NCBI GenBank assembly: GCA_011800805.1
Contig: MPNW01000122.1
Span: 266,571-330,570 of the forward strand
Length of the DNA stretch: 64,000 nucleotides
DNA from: Hirudo medicinalis
Taxonomy: Eukaryota > Annelida > Clitellata > Hirudinida > Hirudinidae
Direction: 5' to 3'
Under the pieces are notes generated by a model, which saw only the letters and a list, made by a program, of their open reading frames with translations, ran no database searches and had not been told where the DNA came from. Positions 17,746 through 29,293 of this stretch are shown piece by piece; position 1 is the first letter of the stretch, and the number at the start of each line of letters is the position of its first letter. Made by a program: the position numbers and the translations under genes.

Positions 17746-18438
17746 TCATTTTGTCATAGGAGTTGCTCTTTGAGCTGCAGACGACTTGCCGTATTTGGTA
17801 CTCTTTTTCTTTTTCGGAACCTCGGTCCATTCACTGTTGCTTTTCTGAGTCTTGGGTATATTTCTGTGAGATGTTTCGACACGAATTGACGGCTTGGTAT
17901 ACAGTTTTGGTGAAACCTTGGATTCATTTTTGGACACAACTTTGGAGTCATTGTTTTGCTCCTTGTTCTCCGATATGAAAAGGTCTGACATCAACGGTTT
18001 TGCTCCTGGTTTGGGTCTTGATTCCGATAGTGGCACAACAGCAGCTGGCTCTTCACTTAAAGTTTCCTGAACAGGAATTACTGGAGAATGGCTTTCCTTT
18101 TCCTTAACACTTAACGTCTCTGGTTGAGATACTTCCAAAGGACCGACGATCTCACTACTAACCAAAGATTGCGGAGCTGGGATTTGCACTGACTCGTTTG
18201 CAACGGTGTTATCAACCAAAGACTGCGGCAGAGATGTTGGCAAATATTCATATGCGCACTTATTACTAACAACTGTTTCTGGCGTGAGAACTTGAGTAGA
18301 AAATTCGGCTTTTACGATGTTGATCGAAGGCTTTTCTTCCGTAGAATCTTGGGTGACAACTCTGAGGGTGTAAGCCTTAGCTATTACGGGTCCATTTGGA
18401 GTGATTCGCCTATTTAGCAGCATCATTTCGCTAAACAT
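17746..18438 (-). CDS. Intronless ORF, 230 residues, unknown function
   Basis: The ATG at 18436-18438 (MFSEMMLLNRR) opens a frame that runs to a stop at 17746. The product is low in aromatic residues, rich in Ser, Pro, Val and Glu in the middle, and ends in a basic segment (SEWTEVPKKKKSTKYGKSS). No membrane segment or signal peptide is visible. I do not recognise a family. TATAAAA lies about 15 bases before the ATG, and a CAG just before it could also be a splice acceptor, so this may be either a single-exon gene or the last exon of a longer one. Disordered composition makes homology hard to judge. Confidence 0.5.
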   Translation of the reverse strand: MFSEMMLLNRRITPNGPVIAKAYTLRVVTQDSTEEKPSINIVKAEFSTQVLTPETVVSNKCAYEYLPTSLPQSLVDNTVANESVQIPAPQSLVSSEIVGPLEVSQPETLSVKEKESHSPVIPVQETLSEEPAAVVPLSESRPKPGAKPLMSDLFISENKEQNNDSKVVSKNESKVSPKLYTKPSIRVETSHRNIPKTQKSNSEWTEVPKKKKSTKYGKSSAAQRATPMTK

Positions 18439-19833
18439 TTCTGCCAATTTTATAGATAGCGGAAAGTTAAATCTCAGTTGAATCGAAGAATTGGCCTACT
18501 GAAGATCAAATAGATTAGTGTCTGTAGCAAATTGCAGCCTGTGAATTGATTATTGAAAAATTTATGAAGCAACAACGTCTTCGAAATGAAAGATTGTGAA
18601 TATTAGAGCCATAAAAATAATTGTTTATTTAAAAATTAAAAATAAATAAAAATATACGAAAATAAAAGTTATTAGTGTCTTTTCTTTTTTTACAACTACC
18701 AGAATTTATCATATGTGTTGCTTGCACAACAAATTATTTAAAAGCTAATTTTTGTTTAATTTGTTTATTATAAATATATTAAAATGATGAAAAATAATTT
18801 GTCACATGATGGTTAGGTCATATAAGCAATCGATTTCCGGGAAAATTGCGTATTTAAATGTTTAAATATTCGATATTACTTATAATATAATTGTAATGTT
18901 TAATAAATTTTACTATTAAACCAATTCTCGTTATATATTATCGTTCAAGAAATCAACATAAACTCAAAAGGTGCTAACGTGCACTCACGGAGAGGTTTCC
19001 ATGTGATATAATGTGTTCATAATTTGATTTGAAACCAAGAATTGGATTGTTTTCAAAATTATAAAGCAAACTCATATTTATTTGTTGAAGTAGTTACAGT
19101 AGCTAATTCAAATTCAAATAATCAGAATTGTTTACAAGCCGGCACACTTAGCGGTTACTTAACAGTTGTTATCTTATCAACCGATAATGTCATCTGATAG
19201 ACATTCGTCTCAGGCACTAAGTCACAGATAACCTTTTACCTGCTGTTAAATGAGATCTGATTATTTGTACCACCGACTGAGATTTTGTTCTGAATACATA
19301 AACGGCAGAAATTTATGAGCATTTTTAGATAAAAACGCTTTTAGAAATAATTTCGCCAAAGATGAGTAACCATATAAATTAAGCTTATTAGTTGTCTCAA
19401 CGATCACAGCCCAATGGCACTGGCTTCATAATACTAATTATCCAAACGAATATTAATTATAATAATTCATGAATTGAACGTAAGCGATTAAAGAGTTTTC
19501 TTACTTATGTCTTATTAAAGATTAAGTATTGATCATAACTACGTACACTGCCTGATAAGGGATACCATGCATTCATCCAAATTATTAACTTAAGCATTTA
19601 CACTGAGGGAATTATTCGTATAATCAATCGAGGTTTAATCGAACAGAAATTGACTCAAGTCACAATCTTCCACACCTCCAATACAAATCCTGTTTTCTCA
19701 AGTGACGAAAAGTTATAAACTAATTAAATATTTCGTATTTTATTTCATTAAAACAAAGAAAACAAGTCTGAAATAAGAATTACATTCATGTAATCTTTTG
19801 CAGTGAATTACTACCATAGATTGGATAGCTTTC
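18439..19833. other. AT-rich intergenic region
   Basis: No exon, RNA gene or notable repeat was recognised between the minus-strand 230-residue ORF and the leucine-rich-repeat gene. Confidence 0.5.
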
Positions 19834-20949
19834 CTAAGAGATGGTGCTGTAATATCTGGTGTTATTGATTCTGTGGAAGAAGTGCACGATCAGCATCGCC
19901 ATAGAAAGTATGGCAACAATTTCAAGCACAACAATCGTCAACGCTGCTATTGAAATGACTTTTTCTTTCGTCATGCTGTTGTCATGAAATTGTGCTTCGT
20001 TGCTTATGGAAGAGCTCTCTTCGGGAAGTTTCAGAATGTCTTCTGACTGAAGTTTCGATTCTCCGAGTTGAAAGCAACCAAAGGTTTTATGAATCTCAAC
20101 TGATCGTTTGTCCTCAAAGTTTTCATTTTTGATTGATATTTTCGACGTACAAGAAATGTTCCCCAACGGCAAGTCCTTCCAATGGATACCTGCGTATTGG
20201 AAAGGTTCACAGCAGATTGGATTGCTGTCTTTGAAATACCATGATAAGAGTTTCGTGGTGTTTAAATAGCTGACGAGGTTCTTTGTTCGACAATCGCAGA
20301 TCCAGGGATTTTCAGACAGCTTGAGAAATCTCAAGGATGGCGAAAGCTTTCGACGAGTTTTTGAGACGTCAAGAGAGGTTAAATAGTTTCTAGACAGATC
20401 TAGAGTGTCCAAAAGAAGTAAATTTGTCAACGCAGCCATATGGAATGATGTCAATTTGCATCCATCCAAATGCAACTTTTCCAACAGCATGAGTCCCTCG
20501 AAAGTTGATGTTTCTAGATGTACCAAAGGATTTTTTCCCAAATCTAAAAATCTGAGACGAAAAAGTCCCTCAAAGTGCTTGGCCCTCAAGCCAGTCAATC
20601 TGTTCTGCCGCATGTTCAACATCTGGAGATTTCTTAATTTTCTGAAGCTACCGAAGCTGATAAAGACTAATTTGTTTGATTCCAGGTTTAAAATTTCCAG
20701 GGACGAAAAGCTCTGAAAATCTTCCGATTCTATACTTCCAATTGAGTTGTTTTTCAAGTCCAGGACTTTGACGTGTTCTACGTTTCTGCTTGGAATATTT
20801 TCCAAGTTCTGTCCCGTTAGATTGAGGATGTTCTTAATTTTATGGAATCTTTCATGTTTTCTGTGATTGATCTTGTTGTCCAACTGATATCCACTTACGA
20901 CGATCACATGAATCATCATAACCGTGCAAATTAATTCTGATTGAATCAT
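19834..20949 (-). CDS. Leucine-rich-repeat transmembrane protein
   Basis: A 371-residue protein with a signal peptide (MIQSELICTVMMIHVIVVSG), about six leucine-rich repeats (for example VKVLDLKNNSIGSIESEDF, LRFLDLGKNPLVHLETSTF, LDTLDLSRNYLTSLDVS), a C-terminal cysteine cap (NPWICDCRTKNLVSYL followed by a CC and a later C) and one membrane helix near the end (ISIAALTIVVLEIVAILSMA) with a short basic tail. This is the architecture of cell-surface LRR receptors or adhesion molecules. The start was placed at the ATG 20947-20949 because TTTTTTAG just upstream looks like a splice acceptor, implying a 5' UTR exon; an in-frame start 15 codons earlier is less likely. The specific subfamily is not clear. 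Confidence 0.82.
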   Translation of the reverse strand: MIQSELICTVMMIHVIVVSGYQLDNKINHRKHERFHKIKNILNLTGQNLENIPSRNVEHVKVLDLKNNSIGSIESEDFQSFSSLEILNLESNKLVFISFGSFRKLRNLQMLNMRQNRLTGLRAKHFEGLFRLRFLDLGKNPLVHLETSTFEGLMLLEKLHLDGCKLTSFHMAALTNLLLLDTLDLSRNYLTSLDVSKTRRKLSPSLRFLKLSENPWICDCRTKNLVSYLNTTKLLSWYFKDSNPICCEPFQYAGIHWKDLPLGNISCTSKISIKNENFEDKRSVEIHKTFGCFQLGESKLQSEDILKLPEESSSISNEAQFHDNSMTKEKVISIAALTIVVLEIVAILSMAMLIVHFFHRINNTRYYSTIS

Positions 20950-23150
20950 TTTATAAAGCCTAAAAAAGCATTTAAACATTGAGAGTAATTTCAATATTAA
21001 TTGTAATGTAATTTTGTAGACCTATTTGTTAAATTCAACAAGAAAAAAGTTTACCTTCATAGCCCAAGTTGGCAGCGAACTAAACAGACTAAAGTGTAGT
21101 GCACTAAAATACTTTGATGCTGATGTTCTATTAAACCTATCGATGATATAAAATCCTATTGGAGGTTTTCTATGTTTATTTGTTGGCCTGAAGACAAGAC
21201 AAATTGATTTTTTCCATTAAGAACAATTGCCGTCGGATGCCTTATGCAATCAGTTATAACAAGCAAGCAATCTTAGAAGGCATTAAGCCAATTACGACAT
21301 TGTTTGTCTTTCTGCATTATATTCGATGCAACTAGTGTTAAAATAAACATTTTTGAAATGATTTTAACAGTTGAATTATGGTGTTTATTAATAATTATTT
21401 AGCGTTAATAAGTTAGAATTCTCGTAAAGTATGATATAATAGGCCATTAAGATACCAGAAATTGAAAACTTCAAATGATCATTTTTCAATTGAGAAGAGA
21501 TTCTAAATAAATTGGATCAAATTATATCCGTGCACAAACTTCATTGTTTGCATAATTTTTCGGCTTTAAAATTTAGTGACATAATAAAATTAAGCAAGAC
21601 TAAAAAAAACTAAAAACCGATTCTGCAACTTATTTATAGTAATTCAAGAATAATATTAATGCACACTTTATGATAATTAGGTACTTCATTTGAAGTACTA
21701 ATCACGTAACATGTGAATGTTAGATAATGCATTAGTTAATGTTTATATTTTCGTGTAGCTTGCTAAGTGTTTACCTTAACATAAACAAAAACATTTCCTA
21801 AAGCTTCACAATATGTGGCATTTTGTGACAATAAAATTAGGTAAACGAAGAAAAATTGCAGAAAGCAAGCCCATTAAACTTGTAGAAAATACTGGCAGAT
21901 ATTATTACATAATTACACAATAAATAGATAAATAGGTTTTGTAAACTCTAGTAGTAACTTCTAACTAATGAATTGTGACATCCAACCATTATTAATGACA
22001 ACCATAAAATCATAAAATGTGTTCAAGTTAATTAATAATTAGTTTTCACAATCAATGAAAATACTAATAAAAATTGCCAAGGACGATTAGGACTTGCAGT
22101 ACGTTCAACAATTAAACTCATGCATTGAATTTATGTATTGCATTCATGCATTGAATTTACGTATGGCATTCATGCATTGAATTCATGTATGGCATTCATG
22201 CTTTGAATTCATGTATTGCACTCATGCAATACTCTTTCTTCTCGGAGTTACCAACTATCAAGAGTATCACCTGACAAGCTATCCTTCCATGACGTCAAAA
22301 TTTTGAATGCCTGTTACTTCATTAAATTGACTGTTACTATTTAATATTCTAAGTTCTCAATTTACTCAGATCGACCACATTACCGTTCTAGACTCCTAGT
22401 GATGAAATGACTAAGACTTCCATTGGCAGCAACTTTATTATCATATAATTATGTAATGAACGTTAATATATAAAGTCGTCCTTTCGTAATAAGTGATAAT
22501 TTTGCAGCGAATTGGAAATTTGGCCGAAATAAAATGTTTTTCAACAAAATCATTTAATCCCACAAGATATGCAATCTTAATAAAATATTAATGAAATTGT
22601 TTATTATCTTGGAAGTTTTATTCAACATTTGGAAGCTTTTCAGTAATACCGAATAACTCATTAGATTGCTGAGCTAAAAAGAAATGTTCTTATGACATTC
22701 ACAAACTTCCAATTGATAAGAATTGTGGAGGTTACAATTTTTTCAAGAACATGAGTCCATCTTCAACTTATTTCAAACCTACTCGTAGATAAACGAGAGT
22801 GAACTTCAAATAATGCTCCATTTTTCACCGAGCCTTACGAAGCCATGATTCAATTGATCTGCAATAAATTACTTGGTCACTTTAATTATCAATTTTGAAC
22901 AAACGGTCATTCGACATACATGATATCCACTTTCTCCTACACCATAAAATTATATTGTAGAATATTTGCAAATAGAAAATTTGAATTTTAAACTTTTATA
23001 AACTTTTCAATAATAACAAATGCGAAATTATAAAAACGAACTAAAATCTTTGATTGAATATATATCAGCAACATTGACAACAACATATCACTAAAGTAGC
23101 GAGCGTAATTTCATATACTATTTGATTGTAATCAATTTATCTATTTAATC
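20950..23150. other. Intergenic region, AT-rich, no gene seen
   Basis: Separates the divergent LRR gene (-) and the 14-exon gene (+). Contains a minisatellite at 22122-22230; otherwise no exon, RNA gene or mobile element could be supported. Confidence 0.5.
22122..22230. repeat. Minisatellite, about 26-bp unit
   Basis: Four diverged copies built around cattcatgcattgaattcat followed by gtatgg or gtattg. Confidence 0.85.
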
Positions 23151-26100
23151 ATGCCATCGGAGAAAAAAAGAAGTTCGAGTGCACAGAGGTCGTCTTCCAA
23201 AAGACGGAAATTATCAGATCAATTACATGGTAAATCCTATTACGCTGTTATGTTTAGAAATCATAGACCTTAAGTTTTAATTACTTCGAATATTGATGGA
23301 TGCAATGATGACATCTCAAGTTTTCTTACAGATGTAAGTCAAGTGATTGGTTCATTCAAAGGATTAACTCGCGGACTTTCAAAGGTGGAATTATTCTTTC
23401 TTTGATGAAATGTTTTGTTCGATTTTAAATATTCAATTTATCATTAGATAGCAGGAGAAGATTTGGATAACTTCAAACAAATTTTAGCAAAATTGAGGTT
23501 CTTAGAATGTTTCTTTTTTTTTAAGTTTTGTTAATTTTATGAGGTAATTATATACATATATATTGATGTACTCACATACATTCAGCTCCTACTTCCCGCG
23601 CCTAACGGAGTCAAGTCTCCTTGACATCGATGATTTGCTATATCCGAACGAAGATATTTGCGTCTTGAATATATCGAGTTGGTTAATTAAATGTGAAATA
23701 TAAATCCTGTTCTAAATAATTAATAACCGTTCGTGTTTCAAAAGGCAGTTATTCCCAGGAATCCAGAAATCGTTTGACCAAGAAGTGCTTCAAGAGTCTC
23801 TTCGACTTGGTTCGAAACGATAAATACCGATTAAATAATGTCTTGCTTCAGTAAATACGATTAAATATAGAATCCCATCGAAACATACAAATACATTGTT
23901 TGTAAGAATAACCTCGCTAAGATTCGCTTTCGATTTTGCTGCGGTTAGGTTTGAAAAAATAGTACATAATCTATAAGTTAATGACAGTGCGTCGTTGGTA
24001 CATTCTTAACTTCTACATGAAACCTTCACCGTATTTTTGCTGCATGTTAAATGCTATTATTTGATGCCACTAATATCTCATTAAAATGACAACATTATTA
24101 TTAAAAAATTCATGAAATTGAAATAACATCTTAAATGTACTTAAATCAGGCTAAAAGTAACAGCTATCGCATATTGGACACTGTCATTCTTCAGATGATA
24201 GACAACTCACCAAAGGACATTTTCAAAGGAATTAATCTTTTTTTGATGGAGTACTGCATCCTTAAATCATTCTTAATTCTTATCATCATCGTTGTCGTCG
24301 TCGTTACCTTTGCAATAATTACCACTTATTATTTTGTCAGACGTATTGGGAACTTGATATTCAGCAGAACAGGAATAAATATGTGCCGTGCTGTAAAATT
24401 CTTTAAGGTCTCCTTGGATAAACATAAAGAGTTGACATTGGGAGCCATACAATATTCAAATGGTAATATTAGTTCATTTTGGTATTTGCTTTTTCAAATA
24501 CATCTAATACTTTCCAATGCTTTCCTTGGTTAAAGCGTTCAGTATGCATCTTCTTCATTCCACTCACAACATTCCTCGAGCCACACGACCCGATGTCGAA
24601 AGAATGAGATTATGGCTTCAACACCAATGTAAGATGTAATTATGTTTCAGACTAAGAATATGCTTATTTGAAGTGTCTTTGTTATAGAGCTTCTGTTATA
24701 ATGCAAGTTGAAACTTTCCGTTACAGGTTCTTTCATATTTGGAGATCATAAGCTTGAAACACTGTATAAAGGATTGAGAAAGCTTGCAAAGAAGATCAGG
24801 CGACTAGAGCAGGTAATGAAGAAATGGTTTCAACCATTTACATATAAGATATATATTCAGAGTTTCTAAGCAATGAGATTTTGCCGCCAATTTCCGTACG
24901 TGAATTGAGATGGAATCTGCAGCGAACTTCTACTGATTATATTTCAGAATTTCTGATGAATTTTTATAATATATAAATGTTAAGTTAATTATTTTACAGA
25001 TATGTTGCTCTAAAGATTTCATCCAGAAATTAAGATCTCTTCACCCACCATTCCTGGGCTCCTATTACGTAGTCGTCGATCAGTTATTCCGGTATTTCTC
25101 AATGGCTAAGAATGAGAAACAGAAATTGAAGCATGCCAGAAATTTTATCAATGGATTAAGCTATGTATATATCAGAATGTCATATTTTAAGAGATGTCAT
25201 TTGGAGTCCTGTTGATTATGCTTATGGCACTAGTTTTATAATAATAATAATAATAATTATTGTTATTATTAAAAAAAGATAAAGTAATAATTAACAATTA
25301 TTATTAATATAACATTTATATTATTTATATATATAATATATAATATTTATATTATTTATATATATATAATAATAATAATAATATAACAATAACAATAATT
25401 ATAATAATAATAACATATTATATGTTATCATAATAATATTAATAATAATATTAATAATTAATAATAATATTGTTATTGTTATTGTTATAGTTTTTTAATG
25501 TTCGAGCAGATAATTAAATTGATTACCTGGTCTCAAAATATTTGCATTTTTCAACTTATTAATATAATTGCTTTTTAGGCCTACATTACCGGCAAAGAAA
25601 CCTGTCACGATACTTTTTTCTTCCTGATGTATTTTCTCTTTGATGATTTCATCAACGTTAGATCGACTTACTTTTCTTCTTGGAATGATAACCTTCATAC
25701 AATTTTAGATACCGATTTCAGATTTGCAAATATTCGGATGACCTGATGAAGCTGGTTGACAAAAGATACTTCAACGACGTGGAGCCATTCATATCTGCAG
25801 ATAACCCTCCCGTCGAAGTTAGCGAATCCAACGATCAACCCGACTTCACAATGGAAAAATTTCTTGTTTACGATGAGTTTCTCAAGATTTTATATGTTAT
25901 ATCGAAGTGGCACGAAGCTTTAATGATATGCATTAAACCTGAAGAGGTTTGACAAAAAAAAGTTCAATATTAAGTTCTGAATCACACTAACTCCATCTAT
26001 TCAATTCAGCGAGAAGAATTCGAGGCTAGAGTTTTTAGAGACCCTAAGAGCTCAGGGGTAAAAGCATTCATGTTTCGAAGACTTTTTAATCCCTCTGAAC

Positions 26101-26492
26101 GTTCTGAACTTCCGTGGTGGTTTCACACCATGATGAAGAAGTGGTGAGATTTCGTTGATATTTATTTTCATTTAATAATAACGATTAATTAATTGCATTT
26201 AAACCCAGCGCCATTGTTTACTCATATTTTTAGTTTTTTTTTCTTATTTTTGTTGACCTTCTGCCTGCTTAAATAAATAAATAATTGTTAAAGTAATTCC
26301 TCTGCAGTCCATACATGTTTATATCCAAGCGCCATGAACACATGATTGGAGATTTGTTGAGAATGTTGACTGAAAAGGAAGTCGATGCGGTTGTTTTGTT
26401 TGTTTTGTGTGACTAACAATCAGTTACTAATGGAGTTGTTTATTTAGGTCACCATTGAAAGACTCTATTTCGTCTTAAACGGCTTGCCATAA
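23151..26492 (+). CDS. Complete 14-exon gene, 463 residues, family not recognised
   Basis: Exons 23151-23229, 23333-23385, 23448-23497, 23586-23681, 23749-23809, 24150-24250, 24341-24462, 24536-24628, 24727-24812, 25000-25164, 25722-25946, 26010-26143, 26308-26389 and 26448-26492 join in phase with GT..AG borders. The N-terminus is a basic, serine-rich nuclear-localisation-like stretch (KKRSSSAQRSSSKRRK). The rest looks mostly helical: LYKGLRKLAKKIRRLEQ, YYVVVDQLFRYFSMAKNEKQ, YDEFLKILYVISKWHEALM, FRRLFNPSERSELPWWFHTM, ending TIERLYFVLNGLP. No signal peptide and no catalytic motif is evident. An AATAAA lies about 20 bases after the stop. I cannot name the protein; a nuclear structural or complex subunit is a guess from composition. 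The weakest junctions are exons 4-7, where donors are non-consensus (gttaat, gttcga, gtactg). Confidence 0.72.
25225..25490. repeat. AT-rich simple-sequence block
   Basis: Runs of (taa), (ata), (tta) and (atat) in the intron between exons 10 and 11 of the 14-exon gene. Confidence 0.9.
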
Positions 26493-27640
26493 TTTTACAT
26501 TCGTCCTTATTAATAAAAACATTATTCTCTTGATTATCCAGCCAATTGAATAATTACCGGGTATTATTACTGATTAATTAATACCGGTTTGATATGTCGA
26601 ATTAGTTTAACATTGAGTGCGAATACCGAAGCTAAAAGAGAGCAACTCACGTTTACCAATGGTCATTTAAATTTTGGTCACTTGCGATTATTTTTGTAAT
26701 TTGTTGTAAACATTGAGACATTTGTGGATCAAATTGTAAATAAAACTTTGTATCATCGGACAAAAGATGTATGCAAAATGAGTTTGAGAATAAACCATCT
26801 CATTCTGAAGAAGTCCTCAACTTGCATTCCAGTCTCGATTAACCATTTGTGAAATTATTGAAGGGTTGACAATCTGACTTAAGAAACCAATCCAAACTCC
26901 CGCAAGATCCTCTGACTTATTTCCATAAGACTTGATCAAGGCTTGCATTTCCTTAAATTGCGACGTTAGGCGATTTGCTTTCTACTATTTGCAATGTAAC
27001 AGTCTCAATTGTTGACAAATAAGAACCCAATATGCTGGATAAAGCTTAAACATATAAATATGCTTAAACATGATACTTTATTTAGATAACGACAACATTG
27101 CAAGCGAACATTGAAGTGAACAATTAGAAATAATCGCAAGAACAAGAACTACGAACGTGAACGTAACCAGGAAAATATGAAACGTGTCAACGACATTATT
27201 GCAAGCGAACATTGAAGTGAACAATTAGAAATAATCGCAAGAACTAGAACATAAGTAGGAAAATAAATGAAAAACATGAAATCTTGGTGTGAAACTCAGC
27301 GCAGATATGAGAAAAGGAGAACATACATTCAGAAGGAACGCATAGAAAAATCATTCATACACCCCCCGAGAACGTAAGGAGTTTGGGCCGAAACGTTCGG
27401 TGACGGGGGCACTCCTCTGACGATTCCCTGTCGGTACGCTCCGTGGTAGGAGTTTCTCATTACTTCATTACATTCATACATGAAAAATTTTCGAATAGAG
27501 TTGAAAGTAAAAAAAACATTAACCTTACGACCATCACCATCGTCATCATCGTTATCACCATCATCATCATCATCATCATCATCGTCATACTTTACACTTT
27601 ACATTGTCGACCATATCGGAGATAAAAATAAATAATAAAA
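26493..27640. other. Intergenic region with a local tandem duplication
   Basis: Contains a direct duplication (27088-27140 and 27190-27243), a GC-richer stretch at 27362-27440 (including gggccgaaacgttcgg) resembling the tail of a retroelement, and a CAT-rich microsatellite near 27535-27590. No gene is supported. Confidence 0.4.
27088..27243. repeat. Direct tandem duplication, about 103-bp period
   Basis: A 50-odd-base block containing ttgcaagcgaacattgaagt and aattagaaataatcgcaaga occurs twice with almost no change. Confidence 0.85.
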
Positions 27641-27804
27641 AATTTAAAAAAAGAACAAGCCCAGGTTCCTACTAACAAAAAGGATTGTAAAAAAAAAGGC
27701 CACAGAGCTTGCAACGATGAGCTGAGTGGATATGTCTTCGGAGGCTTTGTTCGTCTGGGTAGTCTCTCAGGGAAAATAAACATGTCCAACTTCCATGACC
27801 TTTA
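27640..27804 (+). pseudogene. Orphan exon-like sequence, C-terminal end of an unknown protein
   Basis: The plus strand reads PTNKKDCKKKGHRACND, ELSGYVFGGFVRLGSL and SGKINMSNFHDL followed by a stop at 27804. Codon choice and residue mix look coding. No upstream exon in this frame could be linked and no family was recognised. It may be the last exon of a gene whose other exons I missed, or a processed fragment. The minus frame across the same bases also lacks stops but has no better composition. Confidence 0.3.
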
Positions 27805-27863
27805 AATCAATTTTTAAAAAATCATTTATTATCATTTATTTAGCAACGATATGGAAACTATTT

Positions 27864-27867
27864 CATG

Positions 27868-27900
<33 letters not shown>

Positions 27901-27945
27901 TATATATATATAGATAAAATATATAGATATATATACATAGATAAA
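27864..27945. repeat. (TA)n / (TATAGA)n microsatellite
   Basis: Near-pure alternating TA run followed by diverged tatagata units. Confidence 0.95.
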
Positions 27946-27984
27946 ATAAATTCAAATCCAAACGAGCTTACAGGGAACTCCTCG

Positions 27985-28110
27985 GAACTTGTGCAGTTTT
28001 CTGTTTTCGTCCCAACCACAGGCATTCCATTCGCAGATCCGGCATATCAGCAGCTCTTTCTGAATGAGGAACAAAGGAAACTTAAAATTACAAGAAAGTT
28101 TCTGTATAAT
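27985..28110. other. Exon-like segment of ambiguous strand
   Basis: On plus, after an acceptor-like gagcttacag, the frame reads SSELVQFSVFVPTTGIPF then ADPAYQQLFLNEEQRKLK. On minus, after TTTTAAG, it reads LLICRICEWNACGWDENRK and ends at a good donor (CCT|GTAAGC). Both look partly coding; I could not link either to a neighbour. Confidence 0.25.
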
Positions 28111-28292
28111 AAAACAATAACAAATATAATGATAATAACAATAATAATAAACTAAATTTAACTCATTAAAATTAAAAATTTAACTTAAATGAAATATTAA
28201 TAATTAAAAATAATGTATGTAATAAACTCAAATACTGTTTCTTGCTTTAATGCTTTATTAGGCTTTGACTTTATTAGTTACTTATTAGTGAT

Positions 28293-29293
28293 TTAGTACT
28301 TTGCATATCCGATAATGATATATGATTTCTGAACCTTCTTGAATCCAGCTGTGCTGTGGGTACATTGCTGAGAGACCTCGCTGTCGTTCAAGCTATCGGT
28401 TGAGTTTCTGGGAGTCGAGCTCTCGGAACTGCTGATTCGAAGGATCTTTTTCTTCTTCAGAGAGAACTTCGTGTTTGTGTCGGTGCTCCCCTTCCGGCTG
28501 CTGTCATTCCTGCGACCGGTCGTTGCGCAGTGTGACGATGACGTCCCTTGATCATCTTGCCTTGATGTATAGGAAGGTCTAGTGGGAAAGAATCTTTTCT
28601 TCTTCAGAGGAAATTCCGTGTTTGTGTCGGTGCTCCCCTTCCGGCTGCTGTCACTCCTGCGACCGGTCGTTGCGCAGTGTGACGATGAACTTTCGCCATG
28701 GTCCTCACTAGAACTGCTTGATGGAATTCTCATTTTTTTCTTCAGAGGGAACTTCATGTTGGTGTCGGTGCTCCCCTTCGACCTGCTTTCACTCCTCTGG
28801 CCGGTCGTTGCGCAGTTTGACGATGAACTCTTACCATGGTCCTCACTGCTTGATGGAATTCTCATTTTCTTCTTCAGAGAGACTTCATTAGAGCTTTCTT
28901 CAGATGGAGAATACCTCCTCTTTCTTACAAGTGTTCCTTGTGGAATAGATTCTTATTATAAAAACTAGTTATAATTTTACAATATTTCAAACACGAATAA
29001 GATTTTTAAAATCTACAAAACGATAAGAATTGCCTAATTATTTCGCTGGTGTTGTTTGGGTCAACATAAAAATTAGGACTACAGCTATTAATGCAAAAAA
29101 TCACCTGATGTTAAGCGGCGTGGGACTGATTTTGAGACTGATGGGCCTTTATTCTTCGAGGAAGTTGGTATCGGGGCATTCCGTCCTGCCGCCAACGAGC
29201 CTGGAACTTACGTTGGCTTTTTGCTTTGGCTGGTTTCTTTGCCCTGTGTCTTTCCGTCGAGGAACTTTGTCTGGCTGTCAAAGAGAACTTCAA
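28293..29293 (-). CDS. Ser/Lys-rich tandem-repeat protein, partial model
   Basis: The last exon, 28293-28951, holds 218 codons and a stop. An upstream exon ending at 29212 (KAKSQ then AAC|GTAAGT) joins it in phase through the acceptor AATAAG before 28951. The 5' exon is basic (TERHRAKKPAKAKSQ). The last exon contains three copies of a 46-49-residue unit with the core HCATTGRR.DSSRKGSTDT followed by KF.LKKKK, plus a partial fourth, separated by acidic SSSEDHG segments. The DNA copies are nearly identical, pointing to recent duplication or gene conversion. The product looks disordered and chromatin- or RNA-binding-like, but no family is recognised. The N-terminal start was not found; the frame stays open upstream of 29293. 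Confidence 0.55.

Noticed and set aside
22122..22230. CRISPR-like regular repeats
   Set aside because: Repeats are contiguous, without unique spacers, in a eukaryotic genome; this and the other arrays are minisatellites.
24135..24533. Open frame with a hydrophobic valine/isoleucine-rich segment suggesting a membrane protein
   Set aside because: The hydrophobic part is intron read-through between exons 6 and 7 of the 14-exon gene; the flanking parts are the real exons.
27362..27440. Possible hammerhead ribozyme (GAAAC and CTGACGA present)
   Set aside because: The core strings are there but the three stems cannot be paired convincingly; more likely a retroelement tail.
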